A model generated the notes under the pieces. The model was not told where the DNA came from. It did no database searches and worked only from the letters and a program-made list of their open reading frames with translations. A stretch of DNA of 31,620 nucleotides from a virus. The stretch spans positions 1-31,620 of the IMG/VR virus record IMGVR_UViG_3300015371_000120; one strand, 5' to 3'. Positions 6,050-12,643 of the stretch are shown one piece after another (the stretch's first letter is position 1; every line of letters starts with the position of its first letter). The translations under genes were made by a program, and so were the position numbers.

Positions 6050-6097
6050 GGTGGTGGCACAGGCCCGGTGTCCGAATCCCCTGCCTGTGATACCACC
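6050..6097 (+). other. Long hairpin just after the MucR gene
   Basis: Arms GGTGGTGGCACAGGC (6050-6064) and GCCTGTGATACCACC (6083-6097) pair over 15 positions with one G-U and one mismatch, around an 18-base loop. It starts four bases after the mucR-like stop. No U-run follows, so it is not a standard terminator; it may protect the 3' end, bind a protein, or serve as an operator. Confidence 0.7.
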
Positions 6098-6141
6098 GAC
6101 GCCGCCGCCCCGGGGGGCTTTGCGAGGCGGCGGAACAGGGG

Positions 6142-6179
6142 AACCCCCCGGTGCTGCGGGTGCCGGGGGGTTTCTCTTT
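6142..6179 (+). terminator. Rho-independent terminator after MucR
   Basis: A ten-base perfect stem, AACCCCCCGG (6142-6151) with CCGGGGGGTT (6163-6172), an 11-base loop, and a T-rich run TTTCTCTTT. A further GC hairpin (GCCGCC at 6101 with GGCGGC at 6127) lies just before it. It separates the mucR-like unit from the next small genes. Confidence 0.82.
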
Positions 6180-6192
6180 GAAAGGAACTGCC

Positions 6193-6411
6193 ATGACCAT
6201 CACAAACCTTGGGGTGCGCTGCTGCTCGAACTGCCGTTATTTTCAGCGGGCCGATGACGACCACCCGGGCGGGGAATGCCGCCGTCATGCGCCGCAGCTG
6301 GTGGTCGCTGCGATCACGCCGACCATGGCCGACGCCGCCCTGCCGGGTGGCGCATGGCCCGACGTCAAGGCCAGCGATTGGTGCGGTGAATTCGCTTTTT
6401 GCGAGGCCTGA
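6193..6411 (+). CDS. Small cysteine-rich protein, 72 aa
   Basis: A 72-aa protein with an excellent ribosome site (GAAAGGAAC) before the ATG at 6193. It has Cys pairs CCSNC near the N-terminus, then GECRRHAPQ, and ends with WPDVKASDWCGEFAFCEA. This Cys pattern with a DWCGEF end is seen in small proteins of phages and bacteria and fits metal binding (zinc or an iron-sulfur cluster). It starts about 14 bases after the terminator's T-run. Function is unknown. Confidence 0.75.
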   Translation: MTITNLGVRCCSNCRYFQRADDDHPGGECRRHAPQLVVAAITPTMADAALPGGAWPDVKASDWCGEFAFCEA

Positions 6412-6420
6412 ATTCGGCGC

Positions 6421-6449
6421 TTGACCAATAGGGCAGATTGCCCTACTTC
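6421..6449 (+). promoter_or_regulatory. Candidate promoter with a palindromic operator in its spacer
   Basis: TTGACC (6421-6426) and TACTTC (6444-6449) are separated by 17 bases, as in a sigma-70-type promoter. The spacer holds TAGGGCAGATTGCCCTA (6429-6445), a palindrome with seven-base arms and a three-base centre. A protein bound there would block polymerase. The downstream target is the 88-aa gene at 6498. The -10 box is weak, so promoter activity is inferred. Confidence 0.55.
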
Positions 6450-6459
6450 GAGTCGTACC

Positions 6460-6475
6460 GGGGCAATGACGCCCC
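6460..6475 (+). promoter_or_regulatory. Leader hairpin 1 (GGGGC / GCCCC)
   Basis: GGGGC and GCCCC around a six-base loop, followed by CACC and a purine-rich ribosome site, directly upstream of the 88-aa gene. It is one of three related hairpins before consecutive small genes (others at 6772 and 7062). Confidence 0.5.
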
Positions 6476-6497
6476 ACCAGACAAGGGAAACAAGACC

Positions 6498-6764
6498 ATG
6501 ACCACCACCACCGCCAAGACCGCCCGCAAGGTCGACCCCGCCAAGAAAAGCGGCAAGGCCGTCGAGGGCGAGGTTCGCGCCGTCGCCAAGTCGCTGCACA
6601 CGATCACCGTGCTAGTTCAGGTCGCCCGCCTGCACGGCGAATTTCAGACCAAGCAGTACCCCAAGGAAAAGCTGATTGCCTCGGCCATGGAAACCCTCGG
6701 CCTCGCCGGTCGCCCCGACCCCTACGGCCTCGCCGACAAGGCCCTGAAGCTGCTGAACGCCTAA
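6498..6764 (+). CDS. Hypothetical protein, 88 aa
   Basis: An 88-aa protein of unknown function. The ATG at 6498 follows AAGGGAAAC. The first 20 residues are Thr/Lys/Ala rich and basic (TTTTAKTARKVDPAKKSGK), like a nucleic-acid-binding tail. The rest is a compact helical domain with a hydrophobic core (LHTITVLVQVARLHGEF; LIASAMETLGLAG). It is the first gene behind the candidate promoter and operator at 6421-6449. No family was recognised. Confidence 0.7.
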   Translation: MTTTTAKTARKVDPAKKSGKAVEGEVRAVAKSLHTITVLVQVARLHGEFQTKQYPKEKLIASAMETLGLAGRPDPYGLADKALKLLNA

Positions 6765-6771
6765 CCAACCC

Positions 6772-6784
6772 GGGGCCACGCCCC
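6772..6784 (+). promoter_or_regulatory. Leader hairpin 2 (GGGGC / GCCCC)
   Basis: GGGGC CAC GCCCC, preceded by TAACCAACCC and followed by CACC and AAGGGAAAA. The flanks match those of hairpin 3 at 7062, including the stop codon context, so the two probably share an origin. Confidence 0.5.
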
Positions 6785-6804
6785 ACCAATCGAAGGGAAA
6801 ACCA

Positions 6805-7053
6805 ATGTATCAGTTCCAGATTCACTTTAGCCGGTACGACCTCAAAAAGTGCCAGCGGGTTCGCAGCACCCCGACGTTCACGCTGGCCGAAAGTTTCGAC
6901 GGCGCAGTCACGATTGCCAACGCAATTCTGACCGGCCTGCGGAACGACCCGACCGGCGAGTACTCGATTGAAAGCCTGTCGCAGGTCGGCAGTCAGGGCC
7001 TCGACGCCGACCCCGCCGGGGCCGGAATGTTCGCGGTCAAGGCCGACGCCTAA
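6805..7053 (+). CDS. Hypothetical protein, 82 aa
   Basis: An 82-aa protein of unknown function with AAGGGAAAA before the ATG. It begins with beta-like YQFQIHFSRYDL, has a helix (FDGAVTIANAILTGLR), and ends in a strand-rich part (EYSIESLSQVG). The compact alpha/beta pattern suggests a folded cytosolic protein. It stands between leader hairpins 2 and 3, in the run of three similarly organised small genes. Confidence 0.7.
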   Translation: MYQFQIHFSRYDLKKCQRVRSTPTFTLAESFDGAVTIANAILTGLRNDPTGEYSIESLSQVGSQGLDADPAGAGMFAVKADA

Positions 7054-7061
7054 CCAACCCG

Positions 7062-7082
7062 GGGGCGGCCAAGTGCCGCCCC
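7062..7082 (+). promoter_or_regulatory. Leader hairpin 3 (GGGGCGGC / GCCGCCCC)
   Basis: An eight-base perfect stem around CCAAGT-type loop sequence (7070-7074), preceded by TAACCAACCC as in hairpin 2, and followed by CACC and the ribosome site AAGGA. No T-run follows, so it is not a simple terminator. Confidence 0.55.
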
Positions 7083-7104
7083 ACCCCCTGAAGGAATGAA
7101 TGCC

Positions 7105-7320
7105 ATGACCGAACTATTGACCCGCGCCGACTGCTGCACCCTTGAGGAACTGATCGCCGCCCTGACCCAAGCCGCGACCGACGCCGGTGACCACCCCTCG
7201 ACCGTGTACGTTCATCTGAACGGGGCCGACCGGGTGCTGGTCGAACTGGTGCAGATCACCCTCGGCGACCGTAGCAAAGTGCGCGACATAATCCTGCGCG
7301 CCTCGCCGGTCGCGCCATGA
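7105..7320 (+). CDS. Small hypothetical protein, 71 aa
   Basis: A 71-aa protein of unknown function. An ATG at 7096 also exists, but AAGGA touches it directly, while the ATG at 7105 lies nine bases from AAGGA, so I use 7105. The sequence has an N-terminal helix (TLEELIAALTQAATDAG) followed by strands (TVYVHLNGADRVLVELVQITLGD). A small alpha/beta fold is likely. Its stop overlaps the next start (ATGA). Confidence 0.7.
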   Translation: MTELLTRADCCTLEELIAALTQAATDAGDHPSTVYVHLNGADRVLVELVQITLGDRSKVRDIILRASPVAP

Positions 7321-7721
7321 CCCGCCTGACCCTCGCCGTCGCCGCCATGGCCGTAACCACCTCGACCGGCGCGCTGGCGCAGACGGTCACCACCGACTGC
7401 TACAGCCACAAGAACCGGGTGCATTGCCGGTCGTCGGTCACGCCAAGCTGGTCTGACACCCTTGGCGAAATTGCCGCCATGGCCGCCGCCAGCCGCGAAC
7501 GGAAAGCACAGCGGCTGATCGACGAGGGCCAGCGCCAGCTGACCCCCGAACAGCTGGCCCGGGCGCACCCGGTCTTGCAGACCCCCGACTTTGACCGAAT
7601 GCGGGTCATTCAGTTCATCAGCAACAAAGATTGCCCGGGCGCGCACCGGTTCGCAGCTGGCACCAAGAACCCGGCGACCATTGCCCGGGTCGTCGAATTC
7701 TGCGGGCCAGCGACCCCCTGA
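7317..7721 (+). CDS. Secreted protein with signal peptide, 134 aa
   Basis: A 134-aa protein with a clear signal peptide: MTRLTLAVAAMAVTTSTGALA, with cleavage expected after ALA-Q at about residue 21-22. The mature part has four Cys (TDCYSHKNRVHCRSS and NKDCPG, EFCGP), which could form two disulfides in the periplasm. The middle is a charged helix (ASRERKAQRLIDEGQRQLTPEQLARAH). No enzymatic motif is seen. Superinfection exclusion, lysis help or envelope modification are possible. It ends the early operon in front of a terminator. Confidence 0.75.
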   Translation: MTRLTLAVAAMAVTTSTGALAQTVTTDCYSHKNRVHCRSSVTPSWSDTLGEIAAMAAASRERKAQRLIDEGQRQLTPEQLARAHPVLQTPDFDRMRVIQFISNKDCPGAHRFAAGTKNPATIARVVEFCGPATP

Positions 7722-7750
7722 CCTGATAGGGTGCCAGTTCCCCAACCCTG

Positions 7751-7785
7751 ACCCCCGGCCTAACCCGCCGGGGGTTTTTCTTTGG
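7751..7785 (+). terminator. Rho-independent terminator at the end of the early operon
   Basis: Nine-base perfect stem, ACCCCCGGC (7751-7759) with GCCGGGGGT (7767-7775), a seven-base loop and a TTTTT run followed by CTTT. It lies between the secreted-protein gene and the NusG-like gene. Confidence 0.85.
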
Positions 7786-7794
7786 GCAGCAAAT

Positions 7795-7826
7795 GGCCCT
7801 GCGCCGAATGCCAACAGCGCAGGGCC
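7795..7826 (+). promoter_or_regulatory. Perfect ten-base hairpin in the leader of the NusG-like gene
   Basis: GGCCCTGCGC (7795-7804) pairs perfectly with GCGCAGGGCC (7817-7826) around a 12-base loop. No T-run follows. A weaker hairpin (GCAGG 7834 with CCTGC 7851) comes next. Such leader structures could be the RNA or DNA site recognised during antitermination; this is inferred from position only. Confidence 0.55.
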
Positions 7827-7889
7827 GGGAGAGGCAGGCCATGCCAGCGACCTGCTTGCCCACTAGATACCCGATTGCCGTGTCAATTC

Positions 7890-7911
7890 GGAGTCCCCAA
7901 AATGGGGCATG
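7890..7911 (+). promoter_or_regulatory. Hairpin at the ribosome site of the NusG-like gene
   Basis: CCCCA AAA TGGGG (7895-7907) ends one base before the ATG at 7909. The GGGG nearest the start is inside the stem, and the only other SD-like site, GGAG at 7890-7893, lies upstream of it. Translation of the NusG-like protein may therefore be controlled by this hairpin. Confidence 0.5.
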
Positions 7912-8424
7912 GCCGACCAATCCGAAACGTGGGGCGTGTTGCGCTGCCATAGCCTGCAGACCCTGCAGCTGGCCGACAGCCTCGCCGCGACGGGTCTGGG
8001 CGGGTGGTCGCCCCGGGTGCCGCTGCGCCGCCGCCTGCCGCGCCAGCGCCGCACCGAGTACCGTCTGGTCGCCCTGCTGCCGTCATTCGTGTTCCTGCCG
8101 TTCGATCACCTCGAACAGGCGCTTGACCTCGCCGCTGCTGGCAAGGTGCCACCGCACCGCCCGTTCACGTTCCTCGGTGAACGGCCCGCCCTGCCGGTCG
8201 AGCAGCTGCAGGGCCTGCGGGCGACCGAGGCGAGGCGCAAGGGCGACCGCGACGGGTTCGCTGCATTCTCACCAGGCGGGCAGGTTCGGCTGCTGTACGG
8301 CCCGTTGCACGGCCTGCTGGCGACCGTCGTGGCGCGCAAGGGGCGCGACCATTGGGTGGTCGAGGTGGCCGCCCTGCACCGCCGCCTGCTGGCCCCCTCT
8401 TTCCTTTTGCAGGCAGTGGCCTGA
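7909..8424 (+). CDS. NusG/RfaH-family transcription elongation factor (phage antiterminator candidate)
   Basis: A 171-aa protein with the two-domain plan of NusG and RfaH. The NGN-like domain begins with TWGVLRCHSLQTLQLADSL (residues 7-25), continues through RLVALLPSFVFLPF (matching the hydrophobic strand of NusG) and FTFLGERPALPVEQL. The KOW domain is at about 120-150 (FSPGGQVRLLYGPLHGLLAT). NusG proteins bind RNA polymerase and ops-like DNA pauses, and specialised paralogues let polymerase read through terminators. The gene stands alone between the early operon's terminator and the 20-kb packaging and structural operon, exactly where lambda has its late antiterminator Q. That it serves the late genes is inference from place and family. 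Confidence 0.85.
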   Translation: MADQSETWGVLRCHSLQTLQLADSLAATGLGGWSPRVPLRRRLPRQRRTEYRLVALLPSFVFLPFDHLEQALDLAAAGKVPPHRPFTFLGERPALPVEQLQGLRATEARRKGDRDGFAAFSPGGQVRLLYGPLHGLLATVVARKGRDHWVVEVAALHRRLLAPSFLLQAVA

Positions 8425-8575
8425 TAATACGCCCCGGGTTCGCGGCCCCTTGGGGCTGACGAGGGCAGGCGTTGACGGGGCTGGTGTCGGACAACCAACC
8501 GCCCCTGCCGCACCTAGGTCGAGGCACCTGTCGCCCGGTCAGGTGCCACTGCATTGCCAGCTGACCACGACCACC
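8425..8575 (+). other. Non-coding gap with hairpins between the NusG-like and HNH genes
   Basis: No convincing gene is seen in these 151 bases. They hold GCCCC TT GGGGC (8450-8461 region) and a perfect eight-base hairpin, GGCACCTG (8523-8530) with CAGGTGCC (8540-8547). A CAGCTG follows at 8558. This would be a natural place for a late promoter or an antiterminator loading site, but no good promoter boxes are visible. Confidence 0.5.
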
Positions 8576-8851
8576 ATGACCGACCGGATGAACGAACGAA
8601 TGCGCGGGCGCAGGGGCGTGGCCCAACGCCGCCGCCGCCTGCGGGCCGAACCCCTCTGCCGCGATTGTGCGGCCAAGGGCATCATTCGGGCGGCGACCGT
8701 TCCTGACCACATTCGACCGCTGGCACAGGGCGGCCTCGACGTTGACGAGAACGTGCGCTGCCTGTGCGCCGACTGCCACAAGTTCAGAACCAATCAGCAG
8801 TTCGGTCGCCGGGGCGGGCGCCCCATCGGCCCCGACGGGTGGCCCATTTAG
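8576..8851 (+). CDS. HNH endonuclease (packaging-associated)
   Basis: A 91-aa HNH nuclease. Zinc ligands are Cys28 and Cys31 (LCRDC) and Cys64 and Cys67 (CLCADCHK); the catalytic block is DHI at 44-46, with Asn59 in DENVRC and His68. HNH proteins next to terminase genes in HK97-like phages support specific cos cleavage and head packaging together with the terminase. I chose the ATG at 8576; the longer frame upstream lies under the NusG-like gene and is not real. The basic N-terminus (RMRGRRGVAQRRRRLR) suits DNA binding. Confidence 0.92.
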   Translation: MTDRMNERMRGRRGVAQRRRRLRAEPLCRDCAAKGIIRAATVPDHIRPLAQGGLDVDENVRCLCADCHKFRTNQQFGRRGGRPIGPDGWPI

Positions 8852-9021
8852 GTCGGAGCTGGGTGCAAACGGCCACGAAACCCACCGGGGGCGGGGGGGG
8901 ACGGTCAAAAGTTCACAGCCGGGGGAACCGGACACCGACCCGGCACCCATCCTTTTGCTAAATCGCGTTTTTCCGGCCCCTCGTGGCCGCGATAAAGCGC
9001 CCCATGTTGCGAGATTTTCCC
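8852..9021 (+). other. Non-coding gap before terminase, candidate cos region
   Basis: These 170 bases have no convincing gene. They hold a run of five G, one C and eight G (8887-8900), a further GGGGG at about 8920, and an inverted pair ATCGCG (8962-8967) and CGCGAT (8988-8993). The place between an HNH nuclease and the terminase small subunit is where many HK97-like phages carry their cohesive-end site. The exact cut site cannot be read from this sequence alone. Confidence 0.4.
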
Positions 9022-9498
9022 ATGCCCCGAAAATCAGCGGCGGCGGCCCTCACCGTGGTCGCCAAGACCCGCATTGACGGACGGCAGCGGCCACCCGCTG
9101 GCCTGACTGCCGCACAGCGCCGACTGTGGGAACGGGTCACCGCGACCGAACCCGCCGACCTGTTCGCGACCGAGGCCACCCGGCAGCTGCTGACCGACTA
9201 CTGCAAGCACTCAACCGCCCTCGACTATTTCAGCAGGCAGATCGACGCCCACATTGCGCTGGCCGAAATGCCTGAAGACAAGCGGCCCGCCGACGTGCGG
9301 CTGCTGTCAATCAAGGAAATGGACTCCCTGCTGGTCATGCGGGCGCGGGAAACCAAGGCCTGCATTGACGTGGCGCGCCAGCTGCGCCTGACCAACCGCA
9401 GCCGGTACACCGACAAGCGGGCCGGAACGGCGGGCAGGCACATGGCCGAGGGCAACCTTGCCGAGGGCAGCAGCAAACCGTGGCACGTCGCAAGTTAA
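9022..9498 (+). CDS. Phage terminase small subunit (P27-like)
   Basis: A 158-aa terminase small subunit, which recognises the packaging site and hands DNA to the large subunit. The pattern fits the P27-type family: a basic N-terminus, a block LTAAQRRLWERVTATEPADLF, then ATRQLLTDYCKHSTALDYFSRQID, and the conserved region ARETKACIDVARQLRLTNRS. I prefer the ATG at 9022 because GCGAG lies nine bases upstream; an in-frame ATG at 9004 has no clear ribosome site. The 3' end overlaps the large-subunit gene by 19 bases. Direct neighbour of the large subunit supports the call. Confidence 0.88.
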   Translation: MPRKSAAAALTVVAKTRIDGRQRPPAGLTAAQRRLWERVTATEPADLFATEATRQLLTDYCKHSTALDYFSRQIDAHIALAEMPEDKRPADVRLLSIKEMDSLLVMRARETKACIDVARQLRLTNRSRYTDKRAGTAGRHMAEGNLAEGSSKPWHVAS

Positions 9499-11087
9499 CC
9501 GAGGCACCCGGGCGACCGGGTAATAATGGCCCGGGGGGTGCCAAGCGCAGAAAACCCCCCACCCGGGCGGGCCGCAACATCGCTTGGATTGAACGGTACT
9601 GCGTCGTTCCCGAGGGCCGCGACCGGGGCCAGCCGGTCAGGCTGCGGCCATGGCAGCGGCGCGACCTCGTCAAGATTTACGACAACCCGGCAGGCACCCG
9701 CACCGCGATCATTTCGTTCGGCAAGAAAAACGGCAAGACCAGCCTCGCCGCCATGCTGCTGCTGCTGCACCTGTGCGGGCCTGAAGCGGTGCCGAACTCG
9801 CAGCTGCCAAGCACCGCGCAAAGCCGCGACCAGGCGGCGGTGTTGTTCGCGCTGGCCGCCAAAATGGTGCGGCTGTCGCCCCGCCTGAACGCCGTGCTGG
9901 TCATTCGGGATTCGCTGAAACAGATTTACTGCCCCGACCTCGGCACCCTGTACCGGGCATTGAGCAGCGAAACCTCGACGGCCCACGGGCAGAGTCCGAT
10001 TTTCGCGGTTCACGACGAACTCGGTCAGGTGCGCGGGCCGGTCAGCGAACTGTTCAATGCAATCGAGAATGCCATGGGGGCGCACGAGGCCCCGCTGTCG
10101 ATCATCATCTCAACGCAGGCCCCGACCGACGCCGACCTGCTTTCAGTTCTGATCGACGACGCCCTGACCGGGCGCGACCCCTCGGTGGTCGTTTCGCTGT
10201 ACACCGCCGACCCGCAGCTCGACCCGTTTTCAGTCAAGGCGCTGCGCGCTGCGAACCCGGCATTCGGCGATTTTCTGAACCCGAACGAGGTCAAGAAACA
10301 GGCCGCCACGGCCAAGGCCCTGCCAAGTCAGGAGTCACTTTTCAGAAACTATGTGCTGAACCAGCGGGTCGACCGGGTCATGCCGTTCATCAGCAAGTCG
10401 GTCTGGCAGGCCAACGGCGCACCGCCTGCCGAGGATTGGGGGGCGGTCGAGGTCTATTCAGGACTCGACCTTGCGGCGGTCAATGACCTCACCGCCCACG
10501 TCGCAATCGCGCAGATCGAACCCGGGCTGTGGGACGTCAAACCGACCTTTTGGTTGCCCGGTGCAAACCTGCTCGAAAAGGCCCGCGCCGACCGGGTGCA
10601 ATACGACGTCTGGGCAGAGCAGGGCCTGCTCGAAACGACGCCCGGGTTCGCGGTCGAATATGAGTTCGTCGCCAAGCAGCTGTTCGAGTTCGAGCAGACT
10701 CACAATTGGCGGCGCTGTGCGTTCGACCGGTGGGCCATGAAATTCTTGCGGCCTTGGCTGGTCAATGCCGGGTTCACCGACAAGCGCCTCGACGAACTGT
10801 TCGTCGACTTTGGGCAGGGGTTCAAGTCAATGACCCCGGCGCTGCGCGACACCGAACAGGTGCTGTTGCAGGCCAAGGCGCGCCACGGCAATCACCCGGT
10901 TCTCGGGTTCTGCGCGGCGAATGCCGTGGTCACCACCGACCCGGCAGGCGGTCGCAAACTGAACAAGCACAAGTCATCGGGTCGCATTGACGGGCTGGTC
11001 GCGCTGGCAATGGCGTTCGGCGTTGCGCCGACCACTGCCGCGCCCGGGGTCGACCTCGACGAATGGATTAAGGCGGTCGCAGCATGA
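9480..11087 (+). CDS. Phage terminase large subunit (HK97 type)
   Basis: A 535-aa terminase motor, which pumps DNA into the prohead and cuts it. The ATPase domain has a Walker A-like FGKKNGKTSL at residues 80-89 and a Walker B, IFAVHDE, at 174-180 with the catalytic Glu at its end. The nuclease domain starts about residue 325 with the metal-binding Asp330 in YSGLDLAAVND and carries a second acidic site in SSGRIDGLVALAMAFG near residue 510. It begins with GTG inside the small-subunit gene and ends in an ATGA overlap with the portal gene. Length is normal for the family. Confidence 0.96.
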   Translation: MARRKLTEAPGRPGNNGPGGAKRRKPPTRAGRNIAWIERYCVVPEGRDRGQPVRLRPWQRRDLVKIYDNPAGTRTAIISFGKKNGKTSLAAMLLLLHLCGPEAVPNSQLPSTAQSRDQAAVLFALAAKMVRLSPRLNAVLVIRDSLKQIYCPDLGTLYRALSSETSTAHGQSPIFAVHDELGQVRGPVSELFNAIENAMGAHEAPLSIIISTQAPTDADLLSVLIDDALTGRDPSVVVSLYTADPQLDPFSVKALRAANPAFGDFLNPNEVKKQAATAKALPSQESLFRNYVLNQRVDRVMPFISKSVWQANGAPPAEDWGAVEVYSGLDLAAVNDLTAHVAIAQIEPGLWDVKPTFWLPGANLLEKARADRVQYDVWAEQGLLETTPGFAVEYEFVAKQLFEFEQTHNWRRCAFDRWAMKFLRPWLVNAGFTDKRLDELFVDFGQGFKSMTPALRDTEQVLLQAKARHGNHPVLGFCAANAVVTTDPAGGRKLNKHKSSGRIDGLVALAMAFGVAPTTAAPGVDLDEWIKAVAA

Positions 11088-12625
11088 ACAGGCCCGCGAC
11101 ATTGACGGCGTACCTTGGCGGTATCGCTGAAGCGGTTCGGCGCTTTCCAGGCGGCGAGCAAAAGGAAATTGTGCCGATTGGCAGCGACCCGCAGCTGGCC
11201 GGTTACTACGGGGCCAGCCGACAGGACGGCGTGAACTTTCGCACCAACATGGTCACGCTGGCCGAGTACCAAGACACGGTGCAAATGGGAACGGCGGCGG
11301 CGCTGTCGCTGTCGGCAGTCTGGGCCTGCGTCAACCTGCTGTCGGGTACGCAGGCATCGCTGCCGCTGCTCGTGTACGAGAACGTCGGGGGCAAGCGGGT
11401 CGTGGCCGACGAACACCCGCTTTACTACCTGCTGCACGACAGCCCCAACGCCGACCAGACCGCCCTCGACTTTTGGGATTTTGTCTGCGCCACGATTGAA
11501 CTGCGCGGCAACGGGTACAGCGAAATTCAGCGCCGCCTGGACGGCACGGTCATCGCCCTCGACGTGCCGCTGCCCCCCGAGTTCGTTAAGGTCAAACGGC
11601 AGCAGTCGGGGTCGCTCGAATATACCGTCACCCGCGACGGCGAAACGCGCACCGTGCCGCAGGAAAGAATGCTGCACATTCGCGGGTTCGGCGGTCACCC
11701 GCTTGGCGGCCTGTCGACCCTGACATTCGCCCGCCGCACGTTCGGCGCGGCCATGGCAACCGAGGGCGCGGCGCGCACCACGTTCAGCAACGGCATTCGC
11801 ACCAACGGCGCATTCATTTCGGAACACCCCCTGACCAAGGAACAGATGAACGAGGTCGAGGAAATTCTGCAGGAAAAGTACGCCGGGGCGATGAACGCCG
11901 GTCGACCGCTAATCCTGAACCACGGGATGAAATATGAGTCGATCACAATGAATCCCGAGGACGCGCAAATGCTCGAAACCCGGGGGTTCTCGGTCGAGGA
12001 AATCTGCCGGTTCTTTGGGGTGCCGCCGTTCATGATTGGTCACACCCAAAAGTCGACGTCGTGGGGTACGGGCCTCGAACAGCAGACTCTCGGGTTCCAG
12101 AAATTCACGCTGCGCCGCCGTCTGAAGCGAATTGAAATGGCGCTGGAAAAGCAGCTGCTGTCGCCCGCCGACCGCGCCCGTGGGGTGACCATTGAGTTCA
12201 ACCTAGACGGCCTGCTGCGCGGCGACAGTGCCAGCAGGGCGGCCTCGTATCAGTCGGGAATCCACAACGGATATTACACGATTAACGAGGTCAGGGCGTG
12301 GGAGAATCTGCCGCCGGTCGAGGGCGGCGACGTCGTGCGAATCCAGATGCAGAACGTGCCGATTGACGAGGAACCGGCAGCGGCCGGCCCGACCGCCGAC
12401 GCGACCGCCGCGACCGCCGCAGGCCTGCCCGCCGACGCCGTCGTTCAAGACACGGCGCTGAACGGGGCGCAAATCGCGGCGCTGCAATCCATTGTTCAGT
12501 CGGTGGCCGACGGGCTGCTGCCGTCTGCCAGCGCCATTGAAATGATTGTTACCGCATTCCCGTCGCTGACCACGGAAGACGCCCGCGCAATCGTGGCCCC
12601 TGCGGCCAATTTCAAACCCGCATAA
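11084..12625 (+). CDS. Phage portal protein (HK97 family)
   Basis: A 513-aa portal protein, which forms the 12-subunit ring at one capsid vertex for DNA entry and tail joining. Recognisable parts are SLSAVWACVNLLSGTQASLPLLVYE, HPLYYLLHDSPNADQTALDFWDF, LRGNGYSEIQR, MLHIRGFG, and the C-terminal core FGVPPFMIG with TSWGTGLEQQTLGFQKFTLR, all typical of HK97-type portals. The last 90 residues are Ala/Thr/Asp rich and variable. It is ATGA-coupled to the terminase. There is a short gap with AAGGGGA before the protease gene. Confidence 0.96.
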   Translation: MNRPATLTAYLGGIAEAVRRFPGGEQKEIVPIGSDPQLAGYYGASRQDGVNFRTNMVTLAEYQDTVQMGTAAALSLSAVWACVNLLSGTQASLPLLVYENVGGKRVVADEHPLYYLLHDSPNADQTALDFWDFVCATIELRGNGYSEIQRRLDGTVIALDVPLPPEFVKVKRQQSGSLEYTVTRDGETRTVPQERMLHIRGFGGHPLGGLSTLTFARRTFGAAMATEGAARTTFSNGIRTNGAFISEHPLTKEQMNEVEEILQEKYAGAMNAGRPLILNHGMKYESITMNPEDAQMLETRGFSVEEICRFFGVPPFMIGHTQKSTSWGTGLEQQTLGFQKFTLRRRLKRIEMALEKQLLSPADRARGVTIEFNLDGLLRGDSASRAASYQSGIHNGYYTINEVRAWENLPPVEGGDVVRIQMQNVPIDEEPAAAGPTADATAATAAGLPADAVVQDTALNGAQIAALQSIVQSVADGLLPSASAIEMIVTAFPSLTTEDARAIVAPAANFKPA

Positions 12626-12643
12626 ACCCCAAGGGGAATCGCC

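Noticed and set aside
6050-6097. tRNA gene (the loop contains TCCGAATCCC, similar to a T-arm)
   Set aside because: The sequence folds as a single long hairpin; no acceptor, D or anticodon arms can be drawn.
8472-8500. Late promoter with TTGACG as -35 box
   Set aside because: The correctly spaced -10 position reads CCAACC, which is not a credible -10 box.
7793-8575. Extended start for the HNH gene (frame open from 7793)
   Set aside because: It would overlap the whole NusG-like gene; the HNH domain and a sensible start fit the ATG at 8576.
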